From NCBI RefSeq assembly GCF_020497125.1, contig NC_059072.1:274766045-274830044 (forward strand): a DNA stretch of 64,000 nt, written 5' to 3'. The stretch comes from Mauremys mutica. Taxonomy: Eukaryota; Chordata; Testudines; Geoemydidae. The notes under the pieces are model-generated. The model saw only the letters and a program-made list of their open reading frames with translations, did not search any database and was not told the DNA's origin. Numbering within the stretch: the stretch's first letter is position 1; each line of letters begins with the position of its first letter. A program made the position numbers and the translations under genes. Below, in pieces: positions 1 through 13,100 of this stretch.

Positions 1-266
1 AATTCAAAAAGATTCTTTGGATTATTCTGTACAGTAAACTCACTGTATAGCTGATGTGTTACTGTTATTTGATCTCTGTTCTTTATTCTTCTATAAAGAA
101 AATTATTACAATATGGGAAAATGTATTTGTTTGTTTGTTTTTTGTTTTTTTTTCCCCATTCCAATAGCAAATTGTTAGGCAAAAGTGTATGACTCAATCC
201 TGTGAAGTTAAGAGTCCCAGTGAAATCTGCAGACATTTTGCCTGCAGATCAGGTGCACAAATACTC

Positions 267-384
267 AGGGCCCAAACCTGCAAACACATAGACATGTAAG
301 TAACTTTACTGCCATGAGTTACTGATGTTGATAGGAATCCCTTACACTAGTGTAGTTACTTACATGCTTAAGTGCGTGGGCCCT
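267..384. repeat. Imperfect foldback repeat (AGGGCCCA ends)
   Basis: The left end AGGGCCCA...ACATGTAAGTAACT is matched by the inverse of the right end, AGTTACTTACATG...GTGGGCCCT. It belongs to a dispersed palindromic family in this window carrying phrases such as CCTGCAAACAC and GTAACTTTACT. Probably an ancient MITE; I cannot name it. Confidence 0.6.
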
Positions 385-2050
385 AAACACCAGCAATCTG
401 TATGCAATTGGAAAGTAGTATTTTTGCTACTGAATTGCACTTTAATGTACATGCTATTTAACATCAAACCATTTGAAACCACTGAAAGAAGCAGTATCAC
501 TTGACAGTCTATGTTCTTGAATATGGCTTTTTCTACCATATATAAAACAATTCTTAAAGGAATTAATCCTTTAAATTTCAGTTTAATAAAAAAAATGTAG
601 AAACTTTAATAAGATATTACATTGGCAAAAATTGACTTTCATATTTTACATTAATGAGAAAAATGTGCAAATACAGTATGAAAATGTGGATTTTATCAGT
701 TTCTCAGGCTACTACTGTACACTGATTATGCTTTTACAGTATAAAATGTGCAAATAATTCAACTAAACCCAATGTAGCTGGTTTCTAACTTTTTTTAAAT
801 CCACTAATATACTAACTTTATTTTTTTACATTAAAGGCAATATGGGTCTCAAAAAAACTATTAACAGTATGAATTTTTTGTCCAAGTATTTGAATTAAAT
901 ATAAAAGCCAGGTAACTAGTATGCAGTATATTTATAGAGAAGATTATATTTTTCATACTAGCAAGATTTTATTTAATACATTAAAAATATATCTGGAAAA
1001 ATTCCAAACATTGTATAATTGTATAATTTTTCTTAGGAAATATTATCTTCTTCTATATTGAGCATGTGTTATTTCAATGCCACTTTATAATACAGAAATT
1101 CATGTTTCCTGAAATGTTTACCTGTATAGTAACAAACAAATCATTCATGGAACTAAAGGGAGAAATATTTCCAGAAAAGAAAAAGTATGTGCTATGCAGT
1201 AAAACCTTACAACAGAATTATTAGTGGCATAAACAAATACGATGCAGAGGCCTGAAGAACCAAATCCTACAGTCCTTTGCTGAGCAAGGCACACTTAAGC
1301 CAGGGCTGTAGGATTCAGTCCTAATCAGATATAATACTTTTGTAATACAAGTTGCACATATCAATTTCATATTGCATAAGTCACTCAGCCCTTTAATTAG
1401 CACACACTTGCTGCACAGGATTATATAAATTAAGTTATTTAAAGATTAAGGGTAAAATTTGCACTCCTTACCCAGGCAGAACTCCCTCTGATTTCAGAGC
1501 GGTTGTTCCCTAAGAAATTCAAGTTCAGTCCTTATGCAAGAAATAACTAAAGGAAATATAAAGGTAAGATTCAATTACCATTATCCAGGAAGTAATTCTG
1601 TCCTGAGGTTAAAACCTAATCCTATTTTTGACTCAACTGCTAAATTCCTCCAGTTCTGAGTCATCAATTAATGAATGTTTGTTTCCTCATTTTATAAAAA
1701 AGATGTTTCAATACCTGACTCTGTCATTTGATAGATGCTACAAACAACAATCTATTAAGGAAGTCCATGACATAATAATCAGGAATTTTTAAAATATATT
1801 TATGAACTTAATATACTTTTTAGAGTTTTGTAAAGATGTTTGAAAGAACAAAAGAAAAACATAAAGTCCCTAATAGATATTTCTGCACAACTGTCTGTAC
1901 ATTTTGTAGATATGATGCATTATATAGGGCTTCTGTTTGGGGTTTTTATCAATTTCATTTTGGGGAGTTATTTGTTAGCAATTTTTGAGTTTTATGTGGA
2001 TGTCCAAAAATCAGAAGGTTTTGGGGCTTTCTCTTTGTATATACCATAAA
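385..2050. other. AT-rich non-coding DNA
   Basis: No gene, RNA or well-bounded repeat seen. The open frames here are short (60-75 codons), without domains, and typical of chance in AT-rich DNA. Confidence 0.7.
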
Positions 2051-2054
2051 GAGT

Positions 2055-2243
2055 AATCTCTTTGTAATGTTCCCTAGTGCACTTTCACATAATACTGTTT
2101 CAAACAGCACTATGTTAAAGTGCACCAGGGAACCTTTAGTGTGCACCAGCAAGGTCTCTATGGAACAATTCATGCACAACACATTAGAGCACTTTAGAAA
2201 TCAGACTCCGTAGTCCGCATTACTGATCCATGTAAACAAGCCC
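2055..2243 (-). mobile_element. MITE, Harbinger-like, same family as 44970-45165
   Basis: The minus strand starts GGGCTTGTTTACA after a TAA-type target and aligns along its length with the copy at 44970. Shared internal motifs include TGATTTCTAAAGTG, TGGTGCACTTTAA and TTTGAAACAG or its inverse. The internal arms form a foldback. The far end is only approximate. Confidence 0.55.
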
Positions 2244-2908
2244 TTAGATATAAACAACCATTTCCAGTGCTTTTTTCTGCAGCTTATTGAACAAACATTG
2301 ATTTTTATTTATTTATTTATTTTTGGTATGGGAAGTGTTTTATTTGGTTAAAATCAAAAATCAGAAGTCCTACATTATATTTGAAATACATAGACAGGAA
2401 AGAAATTTTCATCAGATTCTTTAAGGTTGACCTAACAGGAAAGTTGGTGAAAAAACAGGAACACTTGTTCATTCAACCCAGATTCTGTCTTTTCACAGAT
2501 GTTTCTACAGTCATGTTGTAATTCAGGCTATGGAATATTATACTCCCAGTAAAGGGAGATGTTTAGTGTGTATACCTAAACAACTTGCCTACAAGATGAC
2601 CTCCATTAACATCATCTTTCAAAGAGAGCTGCTACACAGCATTGCTCCAATGATGCACTGGGGGTGCAGTATGCCTCTGTGAAGCTACTTTAAGGCCTGC
2701 TCTCCTTGCATTCTGATGCAGCAGAGCAAAGGCAGTTCAATTCCAAGCAGGAATTCTTGTGTATTTATTAAAGGTGACCTACAAATGATTACTTGAGAAT
2801 TGAATTTGTGCCTTTTTTTCCTTCCCTCTGCTCATTTTTTACCCTAGAAAGATCAGGGATGACAAGTTTTACCTTTCACAGCTTTGCTGGAGGATATCTT
2901 AGGGATTT

Positions 2909-3215
2909 CACAGAATCAAATTTTAAGGCCAGAAGACAGCATTATGAGCATCTAGTCTGACTTCCTGCATAACACAAGCCAAAGGATCTCACCCAATAAT
3001 CTCTATATCAAACCCGCAATTTTCTGTTTGAGCTATCATATATATTTTAGAAAGATATCTAGCCCCGATTTAAATATTTCATATAATGGATAATCCAGCA
3101 GATTCCTAGATAAATTATTCCAATGGCTAATTACTCTCAAAGCAGTTTATTGTGAGCTCTCACATTCTGAAGCTTTAACAAAAACATCTTTCCTCCCAAA
3201 AAACTGTGTATTAAT
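2909..3215 (-). repeat. CR1 LINE 3'-end fragment
   Basis: On the minus strand this is the familiar amniote CR1 tail: plus-strand phrases CAGAATCA, AAGGCCAGAAG, CATCTAGTCTGACTTCCTG, CATAACACAAGCC and TTCCAATGGCTAATTACTCTC occur in consensus order. It is 5'-truncated and diverged with no coding capacity. The inner boundary is approximate. Confidence 0.8.
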
Positions 3216-5275
3216 CATTAGATGTAAATAAGTGTTAACAAAAGCAAGCAAGCAGCCAACGTACTTTACAAAGTCTGACTACAAAATTATTCCTCCCTTA
3301 GCAGCACAAGTTTCAGCCTTTTGTCAGCTGCGATGTTATAATTTAACTTATTCTCCTGTCACCATCAAATCTTCCTTGGGTAATAAACCTAACATAAAAA
3401 AATGAACAAAAAAGGAGACTTTTTTCCAACAAAAACATTTCAGGCCTTCTTTAGGAATCATAAAGATTCAAAATAGGGTATAAACCCTTTTGCAATTTTA
3501 TGCTACCCTTTGCAGGTCACCTTTAGTATTCCTATAGTTGTGATAAGACAATCATAAAGAACGACCTATGTTCTAAAAAATATCAGATTGGATGGCATAA
3601 GGCTTGCTTGCAACTGGCAGCTGAAGCATGAAAAATGCAAATCTTGCCCTAAGCCTCTTCTGGCACCCATAGTATAATACGTAAAATGCAGGAATATAGA
3701 TGCTTGTGCCAAATACTAGTTTGAACACTCAGTGTCCCTCAGGCAACAAAGAAATGTAATCAGCCAAAAAGTATGCAGCATTGGGAGAATTTTGTTTTAT
3801 TGTATTAGGAAATATTTTTCCAGCATTCTTCAGATAGACTTGAAATTATTTATCTCTCATGGCAGCAAAAAATGTAAACCTGAGGCCAAAAAACTGGGTG
3901 TATGTCACTTTAAAGTCCAAAACATATTAGATGAACAATGAAAGACACACCAAATTGATTAAAACTGCTGGAGCTAATAGTTCCAGTACATGTAAAAATA
4001 CTGTGGTATAGTGTGTGTTGGATAAATCCTAAAATGGAAGTCTGAATCAAGAGCTGGGATATTAACTCTAGTATTTGTTACATATTCCCATTTGAATAAA
4101 TTATATTTTGCCTAGTTAAATTCATCAAGCAATATCACCTGGATATAATAATATTCACTTTCTATCCTACGTTGCTGAATAGTGTTGCTGTATATTGTTA
4201 AGCATTTTGGTGTTAGGTGAAGTGATCCTTATGCAGTTTTTATTAACTTATTAAGTGCCACGTCTTGCTCCCATAGGCAGTGCTCCCATTGACTGCAGTA
4301 AGCAGGTAAAGGCACAAATGTTGTAAGACAATTTAGAATCCTTTGGGATGAAAGGTGTTATATGTATGCAAGACAGATTATTATGAATTAGTTATCAACA
4401 AACCCCTCTTGAAAATGTATGCTGTATTCATAGAATACCATATCTTAATTTCATACTTCAGTTTCCTGTAGCAATTTAATACCACTGATCAACATTTTTC
4501 TTGTCAGTGTGATTTTTTATGACACCATAATTCCAGTCTTTAAAGTACAGGATGTTCATACTCATGTAATAAATGAGGCTGGCTGGATTTTTATAAAGTT
4601 ATGCAAAGATAAGATAGGCCAAAACAACCTCCTCCCTTTCTCTCCAGACTGCCAGATTTTAAAAGCACTAAAAGTAGCTAGACTTTGGATTTGCATTACA
4701 GATGAAAACCTCTCTTACAAAGTAGATGTTTCTGTCAAGTATAAAGGATGCTGTCAACTTAAAAATCATATTTTTATAAAAACACATTTATTTATCTGTG
4801 TTAATAATAACTGGAGATGACTAAAAATTAAAGAATTGTTAAAGTCCAATGTGTCGTTTTTGCAGTGCAATCCATGGGAGCTGAAGATATTCATCATCTT
4901 TAGAAATCAAGCAGACATTCTTATTTAGATCACTAAATGTGGATTTAGAAACCTATCTTCAGGCACGAAAGTTGGAAAAATGTGATGTCTAACTGTACTT
5001 CATTCAGATCCTGCAGTCCCTATACAAAGGTTTGGAATGATTAGATATTTATTGGTAAATATCACTGAATGTTGATGTCTCTGTATACACACAAACCGAC
5101 TAACAGATATTTCCATTGATAATAATCAAAATGTACATATAGGCAACATAAGAAAAATGTTGTTTGATAACTTAATAGAGTTTGACTGGAGGGAATTTAC
5201 TTTGTATATTTTGACATGTAATGTTGACAATTTGTATTTGAATGGTTATAAGGGTTTAACTATTTGAATCTCAAT
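3216..5275. other. AT-rich non-coding DNA
   Basis: No feature recognised. A 103-codon open frame at 4509-4820 (plus) has no recognisable domain and is probably chance. Confidence 0.6.
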
Positions 5276-5283
5276 GTCTACAG

Positions 5284-5414
5284 CAGGGGTCAGCAACCTC
5301 TGGCACGTGGCTGACCAGGGTAAGCACCGTGGCGGGCCGGGCCAGTTTGTTTACCTGCCGCGTCGGCAAGTTAGGCCGATTGCGGCTCCCACTCGTCGTG
5401 GTTCACCGTCCCAG
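5284..5414 (+). mobile_element. Non-autonomous hAT-type MITE with perfect 8-bp TSD
   Basis: Starts CAGGGGTCAGCAACC, a hAT terminal sequence, and is flanked by identical 8-bp repeats GTCTACAG (5276-5283 and 5415-5422). The interior (GGCGGGCCGGGCCAGTTTG, TTTACCTGCC) matches the left half of the foldback at 6456-6786. The right half is missing but the TSD is intact, so the element was probably short when it inserted or lost its interior later. Confidence 0.75.
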
Positions 5415-5719
5415 GTCTACAGTCATTAAATAATTGTTATCTGACCTTCACCATTGTCTGACACCACCATAATTCCATACAACTGAAAATTTGAATAAAA
5501 TTAAAAAAGAATGCTTAAAATCCATAATTTTGCACAACGGTGAACATTTGAACTAATAAAAAATGTAATCCATAAAATAAGCATCAATATTATGTCAACA
5601 TTATACATATATAAATTAATTCTGCCAAGTCTAACGATGCATTAAAAATAATATTAAATAAATAAATAAGTCACTGACGTTGATGAGAGTGCTACCTATG
5701 TAAAGAAGAAGTTTTGAGC

Positions 5720-5935
5720 CCAATTTATGTTTCGCATTTTACAGTGATTGGTACATTCAAAACACTGCATAGACATTGCCTAATTAATTAATCCTTACAA
5801 TACCCAAAAGGGGAAGCTAGATAATTGTTATCATCATCAGCCCCAATTAGCAGACAAGGGCATTAAGACAAAAAACAAAAAGCAGGCCCTACTATGACTA
5901 AAGCAGGATTCAAACACAGGCCATCTTGCTGGTTA
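5720..5935 (+). repeat. MIR/CORE-SINE-like fragment
   Basis: Contains MIR-like phrases in order: TTAATCCTTACAATACC, a run of ATTGTTATCATCATC, CCCAATTAGCAGACAAGGG and a late CAGGATTCAAACACAGG. Diverged, boundaries approximate. Confidence 0.45.
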
Positions 5936-6208
5936 CCTTTGTGATTATTTCACTAGCCTACACCACTTTTCTCTTTGTATACAACCTAATTGTACATTGT
6001 GTGAATGAGTACAAATGGAAAATTCTATTATGCTACCATGAAAACCTTTTTGACATTGTACAAGATTCTTCTCTTCTTCATCACAGAAGCCTAAAGCTTA
6101 ATTATAATAGGCCTAATCCTGCAGTCGTTAGTGGGGCACAGTTCCCAAAGTAGCAAATTGGAGTTCAGATAAAAGAGTAACTCAGCACTGTAAGTGCAGT
6201 CCCCGTAT

Positions 6209-6328
6209 TTTGGCTGGATCCTGCAAACACTACATAACTTTACTCACAGAAGTAGTCCCATTGAGTCCAATGAGATTACTCACATAAATAGAGCTATATA
6301 CATAAGAACTTGCAGGACTGAGGCCTAG
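6209..6328. repeat. Foldback repeat of the GATCCTGCAAACAC family
   Basis: A palindrome centred on CCATTGAGTCCAATG has arms TTTACTCACAG...AGTAGTCC and its inverse, with outer ends GGATCCTGCAAAC and TTGCAGGACTGAGGCC. Same family as 267-384 and 15931-16185. Confidence 0.55.
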
Positions 6329-6455
6329 GACTGGACCTTTTTTTTTTTCCATTGCTATGATAAATTCTCTTACCATTATATTTGAGGCAAAAATGAACTA
6401 TAATGATTAATTAAGTTGTCAGGAGTTTGGCCTTATGCTGTCACTGAGACTAGGA

Positions 6456-6786
6456 CAGGGTTTCTCAAGCTAGCATCGCCACTTGTGTAGGGAAAGCCCC
6501 TGTCGGGCCGGGCCGGTTTGTTTACCTGTCCCATCCACAGGTCCAACTGATCACAGCTCCCACTGGCCGTGGATCACTGCTCCAGGCCAATGGGAGCTGC
6601 TGGAATCGGCCCGGGCCGAGGGACTTACTGGCCACCGCTTCCAGCAGCTCCCATTGGCCCGGAGCAGCGATCCATGGCCAGTGGGAGCCATGATCGGCCA
6701 GACCTGCAGACGGGGCAGGTAAACAAACTGGCCCGGCCCAACAGGGGCTTTCCCTACACAAGCGGCGACCCATTTGAGAAAACCTG
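6456..6786. mobile_element. 331-bp hAT-type foldback MITE with perfect 8-bp TSD
   Basis: The ends are CAGGGTTTCTCAA and TTGAGAAAACCTG, and both sides carry GACTAGGA (6448-6455 and 6787-6794), the 8-bp duplication typical of hAT transposons. The element is a near-complete inverted repeat: AGGGAAAGCCCCTG at the left mirrors CAGGGGCTTTCCCT at the right, and GTTTGTTTACCTG mirrors CAGGTAAACAAAC. The arms meet near GAGGGACTTACTGG. GC content is much higher than the flanks. The 79-83-codon ORFs on both strands are products of the palindrome, not genes. Confidence 0.88.
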
Positions 6787-7515
6787 GACTAGGAGATAAG
6801 GCCAGCTAAGAAATATAATGCAATATGAAGGGGAAAAGGATTTCATTAGACAACTACAAATTAAAATTTGAAGTGTCAGTCAGTTCTGAAATTAGGAACT
6901 CTGGCATTATGCTGATGATGAATATAGATGGAAGTGACTAATTCTCAAACATTCAAATGATAAATGAGGTATGACATATACGTACTGTGCCTCTTCCAGA
7001 TAATTCTACAATTCATTTGAGATTATATAATACACATGGAGGAAAATAAACAATTCCCTTTTCTCCATAATAACATCCTCAATCCGAAAATCACATCTAA
7101 TAAAAACTATATGTCTTCAGAAAACTCCTGAGAGCCATTAGAAAAATTATGGAACACATTCAGTATATAAACTATTACATTGACAAAACATGGTTAGCCA
7201 GTACAAACAAATTTAGAAATGTTACTTTAGTATTCCTAATATTTGTGGAAACATGTTTCTGGAAAGTTTAACAATTTATCTTAGAAAAACATTTCATTCT
7301 TACATTTTATGGAAGATTTTGTGTGTATAAATACACACTAGTAAAGACTACCATCATTTTAAACTCAGAGTAAGATATTACACAATGGACCCAATAGGTT
7401 TTACTGATCCATTAGGTATTACTGTACCTGTTCATCTATTTTGCAAGCAACTATTATTTGTCATGTCAAACAGTTGTAAAGGAATATTTTGGACACAATC
7501 CTACAATCCTTATTA

Positions 7516-7746
7516 GGGCCTTGTCTATAGGGATTGTCTTTTAATATTGTAGTTACCCTGGTGCAAAACACCAGTGTACAAGCTTTGCACTAGTGTAAGA
7601 CAGTGCTTCTACTAAGTTTTGAGGTAAGTTGAGTAAGCAAAAGCCTCATTCTTCAATGGTGCAGTGTATCTATATTAGGGATTTGCGCTAGTAAACTACA
7701 TCATTGTAGCTTCAATGATGGATATTTCCCCACCCTAGAAAAGTCC
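7516..7746. mobile_element. Decayed Harbinger-like MITE
   Basis: The left end GGGCCTTGTCTATAGGG and the inverse of the right end (GGACTTTTCTAGGG) resemble CTTGTCTACACT-type termini. They are flanked by TTA and TAA, an imperfect 3-bp target site. The interior has a small foldback (GGTGCAAAACACCAGTGTAC). Confidence 0.45.
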
Positions 7747-9733
7747 TAAAACAAAACTCCCATTGACTTCAAAGAGGATTTTGCTTGATGTCACAATCCA
7801 ATCTGTAAGGGCACAGGCAGAGCCCCATTAAAATCAATGGAACTATGTGCAAGCACAAGTCTGCCTACATGGATCAGATCAGCACCAGGGCCTAATGAAA
7901 GGATGCAGTATTGGTCCACATTTTTTTCTAAGAATATTAGGTTAACAGCCTTCTGCAAATAATAGATACTGTATATTAATCAGGCAGCATATTAAAAAAG
8001 GTTTATATATAAAAATAAAAGCAATCACTGTGATTCTTGAGAAAGAAAAACACAAAAATAACAGAACACATCTGTTATCTCCACTCTATGGAACTAGATG
8101 ATTATTTTCAAAAATACATGTTATAGAGCACTTCTAAATCTTTGCACGGCCATTGGCTCACAATATTTGAATATTTTAACCAAAATCAATATTGATTACA
8201 TTACACACTAAATTTAGAAATAATTGAACTTCAGTTAAAAAAGACCAACGCTGACTTGTTTTGACAGAGAAAATAGACAAAGGGAAATAAAGCAGCCTCT
8301 AGAAACATTTAAGTGCATTATATCATAAGGTGTTGTTTTGTGGTTTTCTTTTGCACTATACTTGATCTTAGCTCATAGAGCCAGGGAAGACAAAATGATC
8401 TATGTTAAAGATGGGGCTGTCAGAATACAGTTTGATCAAAACCATTATAGGTGAAATCCTGGCCCCACTGAAGTCAATGGAAGTTTGCTATTGACCTCAG
8501 AGAAGTCAGAATTTCACTCTATGGTCCATTTTCCCTGTGATACACCTGAATAACCCTCATTAAAGTTAAATGTACATAGCAAGGGGACACTAGACTCCAA
8601 AAGAAATAAATGTTCACAGAAAGTAAATAGTATGTATGGCTCATGTTCTTTCATCTTATTTACTTGAAATTTAAGAAAGTTGCTACGGTATGTAATAAAG
8701 TATCATTTTTTATTTAAATAGATCTGTTACATTACATGTGCGTATATGTATTTTAAGAATAATGTGAAACTCAGCCCAAATTTAAAGGCATTGCAATGTA
8801 CATATAATCAAATAAAATCTAGCTAACTTTTCATCCCCCTTATGCAACCATAAAGCATATGGCTGACAAATAGCTCTGAATGGCTTATAAACCTATGCAA
8901 GAACTTTTAAAAGTTGAATTATTATTAATACTTCTTTTCGGTCAAGGTACTGCTGCATCAAATGTAACAGAATGCACTGCCAACCTGAAATTATATTTAT
9001 GAATTTAATTTTATATATTTAAAATGAAATTCACGATGAGAAAATTGAATCTTATCTAAAGAGTGTGGTCATAGTAATCAACCTTGCTTTATGAGCTGTT
9101 AATGTTCTAGAGTATGGAGTAATTGCCATACACTACATAAGCTGTACTGTGATTGTAACTAAAGCTGAAATATGTTACTGGATATCAGCGCAGTACAAAG
9201 AAAGCAATTTTTGCCATCCAGAGATTATCATATAACTGATTACAAGTTACTACAAATTACAAAAGGTCTACAACTAACTTAAAATGTACCATCCATCCAA
9301 TATGCTCCCTTAAAATGACTGATTTTAGTTTTAGTACAATTTTAGTTAAATTAATTAATTATAATTAATTATTATTATTATTTTAAGTACAGCGTATATA
9401 TAGTCTCTTAGATTCTTTGGTCAAAACTGATCTGTAAGATATTTTACAGTAGAGCTGAATCTGGGTCATTGTGACTATATGTAAATATTTTTAAATGTAC
9501 TTCTTTAAATGTAAATACCTTATTTTAAGATGCAGCTATTTTAATGCATCAGACCTTGAGCTCAGTCCTGACATACATATCCAGGAAAGCTGTCTATTTG
9601 CTTTGGACCTGATCTTACATTCTGTGTGCACCCAAACCTCTCATTGACATCAGCAAGAGTTTTTCAAAGATAAGGTCTACATTAACTTCAGTGGGACTCT
9701 GTGTAGATACAACAATCTGCCCACATGCTACAC

Positions 9734-10110
9734 TAGGGGTCACCAAACTGTGGCTCACGAGCCACATTCAGCTCTTTTACCATTAAAGTGAGTCTCGCTG
9801 AACCGTGGCCTCCCCCCTTTTCCATCTACCAGACTGGAGGGGGAGGCTCGGGTCCTCTGCCTTGCAGTGGGGTGGTGGGGTAGGGACTTTTGCCCGGTGG
9901 GGAGGGGGGAGTCTCGGGGCTTCTGCCTGGTGGGGATGGGGGTCTTGGGGCTTCAGCCCCACTCCTGCTGAAGCCCCGAGCCCCATTGGGCGCCTCCCGA
10001 GGAGCTGATGGCCACCCTGAGCCACTGTCCCGAGCAGATGTGCACTGGCTCTCGAACTTCTGAGACTTGTCAGATGTGGTTAAGGGGGCCAGTAAGTTTG
10101 GCCATCCCTG
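9734..10110. mobile_element. 377-bp non-autonomous hAT element with 8-bp TSD
   Basis: The ends TAGGGGTCACCAAACT and AGTTTGGCCATCCCTG are inverted and hAT-like (consensus CAGGGRTGGCCAAACT). The flanks TGCTACAC (9726-9733) and TGCTATAC (10111-10118) form an 8-bp TSD with one mismatch. The GC-rich interior gives 67- and 80-codon ORFs on opposite strands that are not genes. Confidence 0.82.
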
Positions 10111-10118
10111 TGCTATAC

Positions 10119-13100
10119 AATGATGGATCAGGGCCTAAAAGCTTACATAAGAACTGAAAGTACATTAAGCCTAATCCTACAGGCTTTAATTGCCAATGAA
10201 TCTGCATTTGATAGTAAGAACACACCATATTCACTCATCAGCACAGCCTACATTGATTTAATAAGTCTTTATGAAAACAATATGTCTAATTTATTTTATG
10301 TCACATGAATGGCTTTACTTTTACAAACACATTGATGGTAAATGGGATGAAGATATGAGTACATTTGTATTAAACTTTCATCTTCTTAACCGGAAACAGT
10401 TGCTATAATGTTCTTTTTTGAAAAAAATGATCAGCTTTGCCAAAAATGATATTTTCTTCATATTTGATATACTGGTGGTAAATGTATCTCTAAAAAAATA
10501 GATGAAACAGTGATCTGATGCTATCCCTCTTATCCAAAATATGAATGCAAAAATAAGCCGCTTCATGGTACTGTTACAATTATCATGATAGATAGTTAGC
10601 CTGACTTTCATAAGCAAAGTAGATTGTTGAAATCAGAATGAGAAGGAAATGTTTTATTACATGTCATACTCAAGTAGACAATATACTGCATCAACCTCTT
10701 CTCTCCCGCCGCCCCGCCCCCTTCTCAAAGCCCCAGTCTGACATTCCTGAAGAATAGCCCAGGAACACATGACTTACAGCAGTGGTCACCATTTGTCAGA
10801 TAGAAAGATGCTGCAGTGGAAGCTGAAATACTCCATAGTTTTCAAACAAATATAAATATATTCTACATAAAAAGTGCAAAATGGCAATAAATATTACATA
10901 GGGTCTGATCTTTTTTGCAGACCTTACTCTGTCAAAACTATTGGGGGAGATTTTTCTGTAGTAGGTTTGCCTCAGGATCACAGAATTTTTTTTTAAATTC
11001 ATAACTCATTGTATCCAAGGGCCTTATCTTCCATCCAGATTTAAACAGAACTCCCCACTGAATCAATTGAGACTTTTGCTTTAAAAATGGTTGGGGGTAA
11101 TATGGACCCAAATTACATTTTAAAGTGCAATGCTAAAATACTGTAAATTTGCCAGCAGATTGGAAATATATGCAAATCATTCATACTGCTCTGTGCAAAA
11201 CCACAACTGAATATCATACATTATGTACTGAAATGCTTCCCTTTGCAAAATAACAATGCTTAGAATGGTTTATTTTAGGAATGCAGGGCCAAATTTTGCT
11301 CTCTGTTCTGCTGTTGTAAATCTGGAATAATTCCTTTGAAGTCAATGGTGTAGCTCCAGATTAACACATGTATAACCAAGAGAAGAATTTGGCCTATTAT
11401 CTGTAAGTTAATTAGTAAATTTGATAACCATTTAATTACTACATTCATTGCACTTTATTCCCTTTGAAATCCAATTAATTAAATGTTTCTGGTTTCTACC
11501 ATCTAAATGTGTCTTTGTGTTTTCTGACACTATTCCATTCAGTGTTTTAAGAATAAACATTCATTCTAAAACCTGTTTATACCATTTTTGCAGTATTGTC
11601 ACAATGCTAGTTATTATGAGACTCATCTGAATAATGACAAAGTAAAATGAAAGCAATAAAAATTACAAAGATGTATAATATTTATATTAGGATGGATCAC
11701 AGTTACACATAGATGGATTGACAGATATGCTAAAGGTAGCAGGACTGGAGTGGAAGGAGGCTCAGACACACACTGTACGAGAGAACTCACACTTCATTGG
11801 CGCACAGTACAGAGATGCTTAGGACAGGACCTTATGTAAATGAGCTCACAGACTTTTCATCCCTTTCACAAATGACCTCAATTTGCCTCCCTTGGATTGT
11901 GGTTCCACTTCTCTATGCAGCGCCTACAGTTCCGTGTAGAACTGCTGCAGGAGGAAAATGTAGGTGGGATTGGGGGGGTTCTCTAAAACAAGTTAACTAA
12001 AGCAAGTAATTGTAGCTTTGCGAGGCTGGTGGTGATAAGAAGGTGGGTGTCTTTGTCATTCACTCTCTACTACTCATTCTATGCTGTTATTTGTTTCCAG
12101 TAGTAATGACAATGTTCTAGGAGCTGTACAGGCACAAGGCAAGACTAAAGTTCTGCCCTGGGATCTTGAGGGGAATCATCACTCCAGTGGTCCTTTCTTC
12201 ACCCGAGAGCTCTTTTAGTCTCACCAGCTGTCAGGAAAATGAGGAGCACCAGCCTCCTCACATCAAACTCCCTGCTTGTCCCAGTACCATCTCCCAGCCT
12301 CCAGGATGCCATGGATAATTGTCTTGGGATGGATTAATGCACTTTGCCCCAGACAATGGACCCAAATGAATTATGCAACCAGCTCTGAGAGGGTCTGATA
12401 ATGTCAGAATCCATTTAAGTCTCTTTGAGGGGTGCAGAATACTCAGATCCACCTAAGTTCCACTCCACACAACTACCGGACCAATATTTTGCTCTCTGTC
12501 ATTATTATTTGATCAGTGAATGATGACTTTCCCTCAGGTGAAAGTAACTACTTCTTCTGACAGATCTTTAACATGGCATACAATAAAATTACCAAAAAAT
12601 GATTCTTAAATGTCAGACAGGAAGTGTACCTCATTATATTTTATAACTTGCATGTAACCTATGATAGTAATAACCTACCAATTAATTATACCCACCTAAA
12701 ACTATGTTTATCATACTAGTATCATATTGCATGATATTACATTAAATATTACTGCTTTCTTATATTTTTTTCTATAATGTATTTTATATAGGCTAGATTC
12801 TTATATCTTATTCATGTTGAACAGTACCTTACCCTTAATTTCAATTAAATTAAACTACTAATCAATGTGACAAGGAGTACCAGAATTTGGTCTAAAGGGA
12901 ATACTCCAGAGTATCAGTTATCTAGTACTATAAATAGATAATGGAAAATATATGAAACTGAAATATACCAGTCTTTAGACACAATCCTATATGTTTTACT
13001 CAGCCACAACTGACATGAAAATCAATGTGAGTTCAGCATGAGAAAAGTGTGTAAAAATAGGTACTGTAAATATAAAAGTGGAAACATCTTTCATGTCAGA

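Noticed and set aside
4509..4820. 103-codon plus-strand ORF
   Set aside because: AT-rich translation without motif or promoter context, consistent with chance in non-coding DNA.
6483..6799. Overlapping ORFs of 76-83 codons on both strands
   Set aside because: They come from the two arms of the foldback MITE and mirror each other (CRESPCRAGPVCLP against CRESPCWAGPVCLP).
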